The notes beneath the pieces are model-generated. The model was not told the DNA's origin. It did no database searches and saw only the letters and a list, made by a program, of their open reading frames with translations. Made by a program: the position numbers and the translations under genes. From VXNE01 sp965200505 (GTDB taxonomy: Bacteria > Pseudomonadota > Gammaproteobacteria > Pseudomonadales > Azotimanducaceae), in assembly GCA_965200505.1 (NCBI GenBank), contig OZ241343.1, positions 1,426,001 through 1,490,000 on the forward strand: a stretch of DNA of 64,000 nucleotides. The letters run 5' to 3'. Positions 15,447 to 24,484 of this stretch are shown in pieces (positions within the stretch are counted from its first letter, which is position 1; each line of letters starts with the position of its first letter).

Positions 15447-17810
15447 TCAGCGGCCCACCACGCCTTCGGCCATGAGGCGCGCCACTTCCTCGCCGTCGAG
15501 TTCCAGCAAGCGCAACAACACCCGCTCGGTGTGTTCCCCAAGCAGCGGCGGCCGCCGCGTCGCGGGGCGCCGGCCGGCGCCGTCCAACACCGGCAGCGCG
15601 GTGTAGCGGCGCGTGCCGGCGACGGGATGCGCCACCGCCGGGAAGAAACCGCTGTCTTGGGCGGCCATGTCATCGCCGGTGACCACCCGCGAAACGGGCA
15701 CCTGTGCCCCGCGCAGTTTGCGTTCGACTTCCGCCACGCATTGCGCCGCCGTCCACGCGGCGAGGTGCCCGTCCAGTTCGTCCGCCCGCGCCAGACGGCC
15801 CGCGGCCTTTTGGTAGCTGGGATCCGCCGTCCAGCCCTCCCGAACCAGCGCGGCGAAACGCGCCCATTGCGCGTCGTCTTCGACGGCGATGGCCACCCAG
15901 CGTTCCTTCGCGTCGTCGCCGCCGCCTTCCGGCTGGCAGGGGTAGCAGCCATGCGGCGCCATGTCTGGGCTGCGGTTGCCCGCCGGCGGCAGATCGTCCG
16001 CGGTGTGGTGCTGCGCAAGGAAGCGGTCGCCTATGAGGTAGGCCGCCCCCTCCACCTGCGTGGCATCCACGAAGCAACCGCCGGCATCACGCCGATGCAA
16101 GGCCGCGAGGAACGGCAACAGCGCTTGCTTGCCGGCGATGTGGTCTGGGTGATTCAAGGCGCCGCCGGTGGGGAAGGGATCGTCCGGGTGTGCCCACTGA
16201 TGCGTGACGCCGGAGAACGCCTGCAGATTGGGGCCGTAGGTCTGGTAGCCGTCGTAGGGTCCGCGGCCCAGCCCTTGGCTGCCGAGATAGACCATGTCCG
16301 GCTTGAGTTCCAAGGTGGATTCGTAATCCAGGCCCCAACGCGCCGCCACCAAACCGCGCATGTTTTCCATCACCCCATCGCAACGCGCCGCGAGCCGCTT
16401 CAAGAGCGCCACGCCCTCGGGCTTCGAGAGGTCCACGGCGAAGCTCTGCACACCGAGGTTCAGTTGGTTGAAGAGGGCGCTCGCGTTCACATCGGCCTCC
16501 GGGCCGCCGGCGGCGCGCAGAAAGTCGAAATGCACCGCGGATTCCACCTTGATGACCTCGGCGCCCAACAAGGCGATGAGCGACGCCGCTTCCGGCACCA
16601 CCGCGCCCACGCCCAGTTCCAGAATGCGCAAGCCTTGGAGCGGCTGCTCCACATCGAAATCCAGCACCGGCGGCGGGAGCGAAGGCGCCGGCGAGGCCGC
16701 GATGGCCCGCGCCGCGTCCTGATGCTCGCCCAATCCCGGCGCCGGCGCGAACGACGCATTGTGTTCCTCGGGCAGCATGCGGAACGGTGCCCGCACCACC
16801 TCCATGCCGCCGAACTCCGGGTCATCCACGGCCGTCAAAATCCCCCTGGCGCGAACATGGGGGTCGCGGGCGAAGCTCTTCAGGGAGTTTACGGGCGTGA
16901 TGGTGACGCCCAGCTTCTGGCCGCCATTGAACAGCTCCTCCACGGTGCGCTCGGCCATGAGGCCGTCGCAGATCATCCTGAGCGCGTCCACGTTCTGCAC
17001 GCGGAAGGCCACGTCGTCCCAAGGGCCGGCGAGCTCCTCGGGGCGGCCCAGCAACGCCACCAGCGCTTCCCATTGGCGCGAGGTCGCCGCCACCGTGCGA
17101 ACGTAGCCATCCTTCACCTTGTGGATGGGGAAGGCGTTCGGCCCCAACCGCGCCGTCACCGTGCCTTGGCCGTTGGCTTGCATGTCGTGGGAGTGCAGCA
17201 GGCGCGTCCACGGCGTGATGGCGGCGACGGCCGCCTCCTCCAAGGGAATCTCGTAGCGGATGTGTACCCCGCCGCCACGTCGCGCCATCACGGCGACCAT
17301 GCCCATCACCGCCGCATAGGCGCCGGCGCCGTCGAAGGCGAGCCAAGCCGGCGCGTTGCATGGCGGTTGATGTGGCCAGCCGCTGGACGCCAAGCCGCCG
17401 CTGGCGGCGAAGCTGACGATGGAGGAAGCGCCGAGCCCCAAGCGGTCCGTCACGGTGACGTGCGCCGGGGCCGCCGCAGCCGCGGCAATGGCCCGAAACG
17501 GCGAACCATCAGCGTCGAACACCACGTCCGCGCGCTCGCAGAGGCGCTGGAGCAGCGTCACGTCGTCCGCGTCCCGCGGGTCGATCACCACGCTCTTCTT
17601 GTTGGCGTTGCGGGCGAGGAACGGGATGCCGCCGCGAGGCGACTCGCCGGCATTCGGCAGCCGCGGGCGACGGCGGCGGCTCGCGGCGCCGGCCGGCGGC
17701 TCGACGAGAAACACCTCGGCGCCGCATGCGGCCCATAGGAGCCCTGCATACTCGGTATGCGGATGCGCCAGCTCGACGACGCGCAAACCCGACAACACGC
17801 CACGCTCCAT
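15447..17810 (-). CDS. Double-domain CaiB/BaiF (class III) CoA-transferase
   Basis: A 787-aa protein made of two CaiB/BaiF modules (about 1-400 and 401-787), each starting with a LxGLRVVEL / LQGLRILEL strand. Family III transferases move CoA between carboxylic acids through an aspartyl-CoA thioester. The second module carries the expected Asp in NHPDHIAGKQALL near residue 553. In the first module the equivalent segment reads AWLAFDGAGAYAA, with Asp shifted, so it may be structural only. The double-module layout is shared with DddD-like DMSP enzymes, but nothing here proves that substrate. Start at 17810: AAGGGGGAG lies 6 nt upstream. TTG 17834 is a weaker alternative. Confidence 0.82.
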   Translation of the reverse strand: MERGVLSGLRVVELAHPHTEYAGLLWAACGAEVFLVEPPAGAASRRRRPRLPNAGESPRGGIPFLARNANKKSVVIDPRDADDVTLLQRLCERADVVFDADGSPFRAIAAAAAAPAHVTVTDRLGLGASSIVSFAASGGLASSGWPHQPPCNAPAWLAFDGAGAYAAVMGMVAVMARRGGGVHIRYEIPLEEAAVAAITPWTRLLHSHDMQANGQGTVTARLGPNAFPIHKVKDGYVRTVAATSRQWEALVALLGRPEELAGPWDDVAFRVQNVDALRMICDGLMAERTVEELFNGGQKLGVTITPVNSLKSFARDPHVRARGILTAVDDPEFGGMEVVRAPFRMLPEEHNASFAPAPGLGEHQDAARAIAASPAPSLPPPVLDFDVEQPLQGLRILELGVGAVVPEAASLIALLGAEVIKVESAVHFDFLRAAGGPEADVNASALFNQLNLGVQSFAVDLSKPEGVALLKRLAARCDGVMENMRGLVAARWGLDYESTLELKPDMVYLGSQGLGRGPYDGYQTYGPNLQAFSGVTHQWAHPDDPFPTGGALNHPDHIAGKQALLPFLAALHRRDAGGCFVDATQVEGAAYLIGDRFLAQHHTADDLPPAGNRSPDMAPHGCYPCQPEGGGDDAKERWVAIAVEDDAQWARFAALVREGWTADPSYQKAAGRLARADELDGHLAAWTAAQCVAEVERKLRGAQVPVSRVVTGDDMAAQDSGFFPAVAHPVAGTRRYTALPVLDGAGRRPATRRPPLLGEHTERVLLRLLELDGEEVARLMAEGVVGR

Positions 17811-18038
17811 AGCCATCTCCCCCTTTGTCGTCAACGCAAAGGCTATGTCCGCTTGGCGCAGCCTTCAAGGAACGGCGCCGGGCGGTTTCGCCGCCACGGC
17901 TTGGGCTTAGGCTCGCAATCCTCGGGGCGACAATCGCCGGCGAGGTCGGGTTGCCGGCTTACAGTCGAACGACCGGGCAGCGGATAAGCTATCCTCTCGG
18001 CGAACCGAGACAATGCGGACTTAGGGCGGGAACAGGAC

Positions 18039-18527
18039 ATGGCGCGCGGCATCAACAAGGTCATACTCATCGGCAACTTGGGCAGGGATCCGGAGACCCG
18101 CTACACCCAATCCGGCAGCGCCGTCGCCAACTTCTCGGTCGCCACCTCGGAGCAATGGCAAGACCGCAACACCAATGAGCGCCGCGAACAGACCGAGTGG
18201 CACAACGTGGTGTGCTTTGCGCGGCTGGCGGAAATCGCCGGCGAATACCTGCGCAAGGGTTCCAAGGTGTATGTCGAGGGGCGCTTGCAGACGCGCTCTT
18301 GGGAAGGGCAGGACGGCCAGACCCGGTCTCGCACCGAGGTGATCGCCCGGGAATTGCAGATGCTGGATTCCCGCGGCGCCGGCGCCCCCGGCGGCGGGCC
18401 GGACGATGCCGGCCAAGGGTACGCCCCACCGCCCAGCGACGGGCGCGCCACACGGCCCCAGCCGGCCGCACCGGCGCCCGCCGCCAACCCGGAGGCGGAC
18501 GACTTCGACGACGACATCCCCTTCTAA
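18039..18527 (+). CDS. ssb: Single-stranded DNA-binding protein
   Basis: A 162-aa SSB. The N-terminal OB-fold begins MARGINKVILIGNLGRDPE and includes WHNVVCFARLAEIAGEYL and a GSKVYVEGRLQTRSWE strand. A Gly/Pro-rich linker (about 115-150) ends in the acidic tip DDFDDDIPF that docks partner proteins. It coats ssDNA in replication, repair and recombination as a tetramer. AGGA lies 5 nt before the ATG. The neighbouring uppP gene converges with it. Length and both ends match the canonical bacterial protein. Confidence 0.97.
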   Translation: MARGINKVILIGNLGRDPETRYTQSGSAVANFSVATSEQWQDRNTNERREQTEWHNVVCFARLAEIAGEYLRKGSKVYVEGRLQTRSWEGQDGQTRSRTEVIARELQMLDSRGAGAPGGGPDDAGQGYAPPPSDGRATRPQPAAPAPAANPEADDFDDDIPF

Positions 18528-18552
18528 CCAGCCTACGCCACTCGCCCACCCG

Positions 18553-19350
18553 TCACCAGAGTGTCAGCAACGCCAACCCCAAGGCGAGCCGATACAACAC
18601 ATAGGGCGTCATGCCGGTGCGATTCACCAGCGCCACGAAGGCGGCGATGCAGGCGTAGGCGGAAACACCGGCGATGGCGAAGCCCAGCGCCAGGCTCGGC
18701 CAAGCCTCGGCTTGCCATGTCGCCGGGTCGAGGGCGGCCAGCAACAGGGCGCCGGCGATGGTCGGCATCGCCAGCAGGAATGAAAAGCGCGCCGCGCCTT
18801 GTCGGGACAGCCCCAGCAGCAGCGCCGCGGTGATCGTCACGCCGGCGCGGGATGCGCCCGGAATGAGCGCCGCGGTCTGCGCCACGCCTATGAGTGCCGC
18901 CTGCGCGAACGTCACGGACGCCAAGTCCCCCGTGCCACGCCGTCGGTCCGCCCACCACAGGGCGATGGCGAAGCCGATGATCGCGGCCGCCACCACGCCC
19001 ACGTCGCGCAACGCAGTTTCGGCAAAGGGCTGGATGAGCCACCCGGCCAATGCGATGGGCGCCGCCGCGACGGCCACCTTGGCCAGGAGATCCACATTGG
19101 AATCCCAGCTGAGCCGTGCGACGCTAGCGCCAAAGTCGGCCAATTCGCGCCGGAAGTAGAGCACGAGGGCCGTCAACGACCCACCATGCACGGCGATGTC
19201 GAAGGACAGGCCCTGATCTTCCCAGCCCATCGCGCGGGCCGCGAGGATCAGGTGCCCCGAGGAGGAGATGGGCAGGAACTCGGTGATGCCTTGGATGAGC
19301 GCCAAGCAGATGACTTGCAGCGGGTCGATGCGAAGCTCCCCCAGGCCCAC
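18553..19350 (-). CDS. uppP: Undecaprenyl-diphosphatase (BacA/UppP)
   Basis: A 265-aa inner-membrane enzyme that dephosphorylates undecaprenyl diphosphate to recycle the lipid carrier of peptidoglycan synthesis. It has the two signature motifs: EFLPISSSGH (24-33) and PGASRAG (164-170, catalytic Arg 168), within about eight hydrophobic segments. The second motif is usually PG(T/A)SRSG; here the second Ser is Ala. It starts with GTG. It diverges from the LON-domain gene across a 45-nt gap. Role fits the wall-synthesis genes a few kb downstream. Confidence 0.94.
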   Translation of the reverse strand: MGLGELRIDPLQVICLALIQGITEFLPISSSGHLILAARAMGWEDQGLSFDIAVHGGSLTALVLYFRRELADFGASVARLSWDSNVDLLAKVAVAAAPIALAGWLIQPFAETALRDVGVVAAAIIGFAIALWWADRRRGTGDLASVTFAQAALIGVAQTAALIPGASRAGVTITAALLLGLSRQGAARFSFLLAMPTIAGALLLAALDPATWQAEAWPSLALGFAIAGVSAYACIAAFVALVNRTGMTPYVLYRLALGLALLTLW

Positions 19351-19378
19351 CCGCGGCCGGCGCGCGGCGTCGCCGCCA

Positions 19379-19387
19379 TGCTATCGT
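19379..19387 (+). promoter_or_regulatory. Extended -10 promoter of the LON-domain gene
   Basis: TG-C-TATCGT forms an extended -10 element ending 8 nt before the ATG at 19396. No -35 is obvious. The spacing predicts a transcript that starts at the start codon. Confidence 0.35.
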
Positions 19388-19395
19388 TTCCCGTC

Positions 19396-20001
19396 ATGGC
19401 AGGCATACGGTCAATGCCCTTGTTTCCGCTCGGGCAAGTGTTGTTCATCGGCGCATGCATGCCGTTGCGCATCTTCGAGCCACGCTATGTGGACATGGTG
19501 GGGCGATGCCTGCGCGAGGATGCCCCGTTCGGCGTGGTGCTCATCCGCCGCGGCGCGGACACCCACATCGGGCCGGACGCCCGCCAACCGGACATCTTCA
19601 ACATCGGCGTGTCGGCGCGCATCGTCGATTTCGACCAGACCAGCACGGGCACGCTGGCAGTGAAAGTGCTCGGCGAGGGCAAGTTCCGCATCCACGGCAC
19701 TGAGGAACAGCGCGACCACCTGCTCGTGGGCGAGGTCGAGATGCTGCCGGAGGAACGGGCGACGCCGTTGGGTGAAGACTTCGAGTGGCTGGCGACGCTC
19801 CTGCAGGACCTCATGCAGCATCCGCTGATGGCGGATCGCTGGCGCGACGAGTTGGACCTCGAGGACGCCCGCGCCGTCGGCTGGCGCCTCTCCGACATGC
19901 TGCCACTGCCGCCGGAGACCAAGCAGGGCTTGCTGCAGATGAATCTGCCCCGGGAACGCTTGACCGAGATCCGCCGCTTGGTGAACAAGCTGCGCGGTTG
20001 A
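19396..20001 (+). CDS. LON substrate-binding (LonN) domain protein
   Basis: A 201-aa stand-alone homologue of the N-terminal domain of Lon protease. It begins with the family strand PLFPLGQVLFIG, then PLRIFEPRY and FGVVLIRRG, and continues into an alpha-helical half. It has no ATPase or protease domain. Such proteins probably bind peptides or act as adaptors; the function is not established. Start chosen at 19396 over ATG 19378 and ATG 19414 because an extended -10 lies just upstream and the conserved part begins soon after. Confidence 0.85.
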   Translation: MAGIRSMPLFPLGQVLFIGACMPLRIFEPRYVDMVGRCLREDAPFGVVLIRRGADTHIGPDARQPDIFNIGVSARIVDFDQTSTGTLAVKVLGEGKFRIHGTEEQRDHLLVGEVEMLPEERATPLGEDFEWLATLLQDLMQHPLMADRWRDELDLEDARAVGWRLSDMLPLPPETKQGLLQMNLPRERLTEIRRLVNKLRG

Positions 20002-20066
20002 GGCCACGTTGGCGCCGCATGGGGCCGCCTGCCCAGCGCCACGGGCCGGCCGCCCACGCCGCTGAC

Positions 20067-20072
20067 TATAAT
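20067..20072 (+). promoter_or_regulatory. Consensus -10 (TATAAT) of proA
   Basis: A perfect TATAAT in GC-rich surroundings lies 8 nt before the ATG of proA. No -35 match is seen at 16-18 nt. Initiation 7-8 nt downstream would place the 5' end at the start codon. No ribosome-binding site lies between. Confidence 0.5.
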
Positions 20073-20080
20073 TCGTGGGC

Positions 20081-21343
20081 ATGAACGCGCCATCTTCCGT
20101 TTCCATGCGCGACATGGGCTGCCGCGCCCGCGCCGCATCACGCCGTTTGGCCGCGGCGAGCGCCGGCGCCAAGGCCGCGGCGCTCTCGGCCGCGGCGGAG
20201 CAGATCGACCGCGACCGCACGGCGCTCATCGATGCCAACAAGGCCGACGTCGAGTGCGCCATCGCCAACGGCGTGGACGCGCCGCTGGTGGACCGGCTGG
20301 TGCTCGACGATCGCGGCATCGACCGGATGTGCGAAGGCGTGCGGCAGGTCGGGGCGCTGGCGGATCCCATCGGCGCCATGTCCGAACTCGAATACCGCCC
20401 GAGCGGCATCCAAGTCGGCCGCATGCGCGTGCCGCTCGGCGTCATCGGCATCATCTACGAATCGCGCCCCAACGTCACCGCAGACGCCGCGAGCCTGTGC
20501 TTGAAGTCTGGCAACGCCTGCATCCTGCGGGGCGGTTCCGAGGCGATTCACTCCAACCGCGCCATCGCGGACAGCATTCGCCGCGCTTTGGCCGCATCCG
20601 CCGTGCCGGCGGACGCGGTGCAACTCGTGCCCACCACCGACCGCGCCGCGGTGGGCGACCTGCTGGGACTCGACAAGTGGGTCGATGTGATCGTCCCGCG
20701 CGGCGGCAAGGGGTTGATCGAGCGGGTCAGCAACGAATCGCGGATTCCGGTCATCAAGCACTTGGATGGCGTCTGCCATGTGTACATCGACGACGACGCG
20801 GACCTGGACATGGCCGAAGCGGTGGCGGTGAACGCCAAGGTTTCCAAGTTCGCCGTCTGCAACGCCATCGAGACGCTGCTGGTGGCGGCCGCGGTGGCCG
20901 ACGCGACGCTGCCGCGGCTGAAGGCGCACTTCGACGCCGCCGGCGTGGCGCTGCGCGGCTGCGAACGCACCCGCGCCATCATCGACGCGACGCCGGCCAC
21001 GGAGGCGGACTGGCGCGAGGAATATCTGGCGCCCGTGTTGGCGGTGCGCGTGGTGGACGGCCTCGACGCCGCCATCGAGCACATCAACCGCTACGGCTCC
21101 GGGCACACGGACGCCATCGTGACGAACGACTACGCGCGCTCGCGCCGCTTCCTCGCCGAGGTGGATTCGGCGTCCGTCATGGTGAACGCCTCCACGCAGT
21201 TCGCGGATGGCTTCGAGTACGGCTTGGGCGCGGAAATCGGCATCTCCACGGACAAGCTGCATGCGCGCGGCCCGGTCGGCCTCGAAGGGCTCACCACGCG
21301 CAAATTCGTCGTGTTCGGCAACGGCGAGCTGCGCGAGCGTTGA
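20081..21343 (+). CDS. proA: Glutamate-5-semialdehyde dehydrogenase (gamma-glutamyl phosphate reductase)
   Basis: A 420-aa cytosolic enzyme that reduces gamma-glutamyl phosphate to glutamate-5-semialdehyde with NADPH, the second step of proline synthesis. Visible motifs are PLGVIGIIYESRPNVT, the nucleotide-binding GNACILRGGSEA, the catalytic Cys260 in FAVCNAIETLLV, and the C-terminal GPVGLEGLTTRKFVV. E. coli ProA has 417 residues. ATG 20081 is preferred over GTG 20075 because of the TATAAT box 8 nt upstream. Its stop overlaps the nadD start; proA-nadD is a conserved pair. proB is not in the window. Confidence 0.97.
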   Translation: MNAPSSVSMRDMGCRARAASRRLAAASAGAKAAALSAAAEQIDRDRTALIDANKADVECAIANGVDAPLVDRLVLDDRGIDRMCEGVRQVGALADPIGAMSELEYRPSGIQVGRMRVPLGVIGIIYESRPNVTADAASLCLKSGNACILRGGSEAIHSNRAIADSIRRALAASAVPADAVQLVPTTDRAAVGDLLGLDKWVDVIVPRGGKGLIERVSNESRIPVIKHLDGVCHVYIDDDADLDMAEAVAVNAKVSKFAVCNAIETLLVAAAVADATLPRLKAHFDAAGVALRGCERTRAIIDATPATEADWREEYLAPVLAVRVVDGLDAAIEHINRYGSGHTDAIVTNDYARSRRFLAEVDSASVMVNASTQFADGFEYGLGAEIGISTDKLHARGPVGLEGLTTRKFVVFGNGELRER

Positions 21344-21954
21344 GGCGCGACCTCGTCGTCCTCTTCGGCGGCACCTTCGACCCGCTGCACATTGGCCATG
21401 TGAGCGCGGCGCAGGCGGCGCGCGCGGAGCTCGGCGTGGACGCGGTGACGCTGGTGCCCAGCGCCCGGCCGCCGCATCGCAACCCGGTGGCGAGCGCGGC
21501 GCACCGCCTGCGCATGCTGCGCCTCGCCATCGCCGACGAACCCGGGCTCAAGGCATCGGATGTGGAGTTGCGGCGCCGGGGCCGCTCCTACACCATCGAC
21601 ACGGTACGGGCGTTCGGCGGCCCGCGGCGCAGCGTCGTCTGGCTGCTCGGCAGCGATGGCTTGGCGGCGTTTGGCGCTTGGCGCGGCGTCGCGTCGCTGC
21701 CGTGCTCAGGCCATGTCGCCGTGCTGGCGCGCCCGGGCGCGGCGCCCAGCGGCTTGGCCAGGTTTCGCCGGGCTTTGGGCCCGACGGCGCTACGGCACCG
21801 CGGCGCCGGCTGCCAACTGACGCTCAATGCCCCCATGCTCAACGTCTCCGCCACGGACATTCGCCGCCGTTTGCGGCGCGGCGAGGACGCATCGCATTTG
21901 CTCAAGCCAGCGGTGTGGCACTATATTTGGCGGCATGGCTTATACCGCGACTGA
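21340..21954 (+). CDS. nadD: Nicotinate-nucleotide adenylyltransferase
   Basis: A 204-aa enzyme joining nicotinate mononucleotide and ATP to deamido-NAD in NAD synthesis. It has the nucleotidyltransferase motif LFGGTFDPLHIGH at residues 8-20, PSARPPHR, and the C-terminal VSATDIRRRL equivalent of ISxTxxR. TTG start overlaps the proA TGA; the conserved N-terminus leaves no room for a later start. Followed 15 nt on by rsfS, the usual partner. Confidence 0.94.
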   Translation: MRRDLVVLFGGTFDPLHIGHVSAAQAARAELGVDAVTLVPSARPPHRNPVASAAHRLRMLRLAIADEPGLKASDVELRRRGRSYTIDTVRAFGGPRRSVVWLLGSDGLAAFGAWRGVASLPCSGHVAVLARPGAAPSGLARFRRALGPTALRHRGAGCQLTLNAPMLNVSATDIRRRLRRGEDASHLLKPAVWHYIWRHGLYRD

Positions 21955-21969
21955 CTCGTAGGGCCGCTC

Positions 21970-22332
21970 GTGGCGCCGGCGGAGCTGCGCGACGTGATGG
22001 TCGCGTCGCTCGACGACTTGAAGGGACGGAACGTCCTCGCCTTGGATGTCGCCCGGCTCTCGGACCTGACGGATTACATGATCCTCGCGAGCGGCACGTC
22101 GGAACGGCACGTCCGCGCCTTGGTCGATAGCGTCGAGGCGGCGGCGAAGGCGCGCCAGGTGGGCATCCTCGGCATCGAGGGCCGCGCCGCGGCGCAATGG
22201 GTGTTGGTGGATTTGGGCGACGTGGTGGTTCATGTGATGCAACCCGAGACGCGCGCGTTTTACGACCTCGAACGCCTGTGGTGCGATGTCGCCGTCACCA
22301 CGCCCGAGGCCGGGGCGGAAGAGCCGGCCTGA
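21970..22332 (+). CDS. rsfS: Ribosomal silencing factor RsfS
   Basis: A 120-aa RsfS/Iojap/YbeB protein that binds ribosomal protein L14 and blocks subunit joining under nutrient limitation. The core LSDLTDYMILASGTSERHV and WVLVDLGDVVVHVM are clear. GTG start. In most Gammaproteobacteria rlmH follows; here only 37 nt separate it from mrdA, so rlmH is missing at this position. Confidence 0.95.
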   Translation: MAPAELRDVMVASLDDLKGRNVLALDVARLSDLTDYMILASGTSERHVRALVDSVEAAAKARQVGILGIEGRAAAQWVLVDLGDVVVHVMQPETRAFYDLERLWCDVAVTTPEAGAEEPA

Positions 22333-22369
22333 AGCGCCGGCCCCACCGCCGCGCGTTCGTACGCACGCC

Positions 22370-24469
22370 ATGACCGAAACGCTGCACTTCAAGGACACCC
22401 GCCTCGAGCGACGGGTGTTCGCGGCGCGGGCCGTGGTCATCTTCCTCATCTCCCTCGCCCTGGTGCTCGCGCTCTTGGCGCGCCTCGTGCAACTGCAGGT
22501 GGTGGAACACCACTCTTACGCCACCCGCGCCGAGGAGAACCGCATCCAAGTGCAGCCGCTGCCACCGGATCGCGGCTTGATCTACGACCGCAACGGTGTG
22601 CTGTTGGCGGACAACCGCCCGGTGCGGTCGCTGGCGCTCGTGGTGGAACTGGTGCCGGACTTGGACGCCCTCATCGACGCGCTGCGCGAACGGGTCGATC
22701 TGGACGATGCGGACATCGCGCAATTCCACCGCCGGGTGCGGCACCGCCGACCCCACGAGCCGGTCGCGCTGAAGCTCAACCTTTCCGAAGCGGAGGTGGC
22801 GCGTGTGCGCGTCGATGGGCATCGCTGGCCGGGTGCGCGGATCACGGATGAAAACCTGCGCCACTACCCGTTCGCCGAACTCACGGCACACGCCTTGGGC
22901 TCCGTGCGCCGGGTGACGGCGGAAGACACCGAGCGGCTGGACGCGCAACGCTACCGCGGCGTCAAGTTCGTGGGCCGCCTCGGCGTGGAAAAGTTCTACG
23001 AGGACGTGTTGCACGGCCACGTCGGTTGGCAGCGCGTCGAGGTGGATGCCCGCGGCCGGGTGCGGCGGGTGATGGACGCCACGCCGCCCGTGGCCGGCCA
23101 GAACCTCACCCTGCACTTGGATTCCGCGTTGCAGAGCGCCGCCGCGGCGGCGTTGGAAGGCCGTCGTGGCGCCGTGGTCGCCCTCGACACCCGCTCCGGC
23201 GGCGTGTTGGCGCTGGTGAGCAACCCGGGCTACGACGCCAACCTGTTCGTCGTGGGCGTTGATCCAGCGCATTACCAAGAATTGGTGGCGTCGCGGGACA
23301 CGCCACTCTTCAACCGCGCCATCAGCGGCCGCTACGCGCCCGGCTCCACCTTCAAGCCCATCGTCGCGCTGGCCGGCTTGAGCGTGGGCGCCACGGATTG
23401 GGAGCGCGTCATCAACGACCGCGGCGAGTTCCGGCTGCCGGGACGTGGGCGCGTGTATCGCGATTGGAGCTGGCGGCGCGGCAACGCCGGCGGCCAAGGC
23501 ATCGTGAATCTGCGCAAGGCGATCTACCGCTCGTCCAACGTCTATTTCTACGATCTGGCGACGCGGATGGACGTGGACGTCCTATCGGACTTCGCCGGCC
23601 AGTTCGGCTATGGCCGCGTCACTTCCATCGACATCGCCGGCGCGGATCCAGGGCTCTTGCCATCGCGGGTTTGGAAGCAAGGGGCGCGGGGCGAGCCTTG
23701 GTACGCCGGCGACTCGGTGAACCTCGGCATCGGCCAAGGCGATCTCCTGGCCACGCCGCTGCAACTCGCCACCGCGGCCATGGTGATCGCCAACCGCGGC
23801 CAATGGATTCGACCGCGCGTGCTGCTGTCGAGCGATGGCACCGTGCCGGGCTTTCCGACCACGGCGCCGGCCCGGGTTCACGGCCCGGCGGAAGCGCACT
23901 GGGAAGGCATCGTCGATGCCATGGAAGACGTGGTGCATCGTGGCCACAAGGGGTTCCGCGAGAACGGCACCGCTTGGTTCCACATCGGCCGCGACATCGG
24001 CTATCGGATGGCCGGCAAGTCCGGCACGGCGCAAGTGGTGGGCATCGCCCAAGGCGAGGAATACGACGATGCGGAGCTCGACGAATACCAGCGCAAGCAC
24101 GCATGGTTCATCGCCTTCGCGCCGGCGGATGCGCCGGCCATCGCCGTCAGCGTGTTGGTGGAAAACGGCGGCGGCGGCAGCTCCGTCGCCGCGCCGGTGG
24201 CGAAATCCGTGATCGACGCTTGGCTCCTGCCGCGGCTCGCCAAGCTGGAAGCCCAAGCGGCAGAGGCCGGCGCGACGCCCGAGCCGGCGGCAGCGCAACC
24301 CGCATCGGCGACCACCTTGGCCGCGGCACCGGCGGGCCAAGCCGTGAGAGCGCCCGCCGCGCCCGCGGCAATGGCACCCCCTGCGCGCGGCACACCGGCC
24401 TTGGAGGTCGCGCAAGCCCGCGTCACGGACGGGGTGGGCCTTGGCGCCGCGGAGGAGCCCGGCGCTTAA
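22370..24469 (+). CDS. mrdA: Penicillin-binding protein 2, elongasome transpeptidase
   Basis: A 699-aa class B PBP that cross-links peptidoglycan during rod elongation with RodA. One N-terminal helix (about 23-43) anchors it. The pedestal starts near RGLIYDRNG. The transpeptidase motifs are S326-TF-K329 (APGSTFKP), S388-S-N390 and K550-SGT. The C-terminal 90 residues form an Ala/Pro-rich low-complexity tail beyond the usual end, making it longer than the E. coli 633-aa protein. Start MTETLHFKD at 22370; the frame opens upstream within rsfS. Followed by rodA 15 nt later. Confidence 0.96.
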   Translation: MTETLHFKDTRLERRVFAARAVVIFLISLALVLALLARLVQLQVVEHHSYATRAEENRIQVQPLPPDRGLIYDRNGVLLADNRPVRSLALVVELVPDLDALIDALRERVDLDDADIAQFHRRVRHRRPHEPVALKLNLSEAEVARVRVDGHRWPGARITDENLRHYPFAELTAHALGSVRRVTAEDTERLDAQRYRGVKFVGRLGVEKFYEDVLHGHVGWQRVEVDARGRVRRVMDATPPVAGQNLTLHLDSALQSAAAAALEGRRGAVVALDTRSGGVLALVSNPGYDANLFVVGVDPAHYQELVASRDTPLFNRAISGRYAPGSTFKPIVALAGLSVGATDWERVINDRGEFRLPGRGRVYRDWSWRRGNAGGQGIVNLRKAIYRSSNVYFYDLATRMDVDVLSDFAGQFGYGRVTSIDIAGADPGLLPSRVWKQGARGEPWYAGDSVNLGIGQGDLLATPLQLATAAMVIANRGQWIRPRVLLSSDGTVPGFPTTAPARVHGPAEAHWEGIVDAMEDVVHRGHKGFRENGTAWFHIGRDIGYRMAGKSGTAQVVGIAQGEEYDDAELDEYQRKHAWFIAFAPADAPAIAVSVLVENGGGGSSVAAPVAKSVIDAWLLPRLAKLEAQAAEAGATPEPAAAQPASATTLAAAPAGQAVRAPAAPAAMAPPARGTPALEVAQARVTDGVGLGAAEEPGA

Positions 24470-24484
24470 GGCCGGGGGCTCGAC

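Noticed and set aside
15318..17738. 806-aa plus-strand open frame
   Set aside because: Antisense shadow of the CoA-transferase, rich in Arg/His/Gly with no domain.
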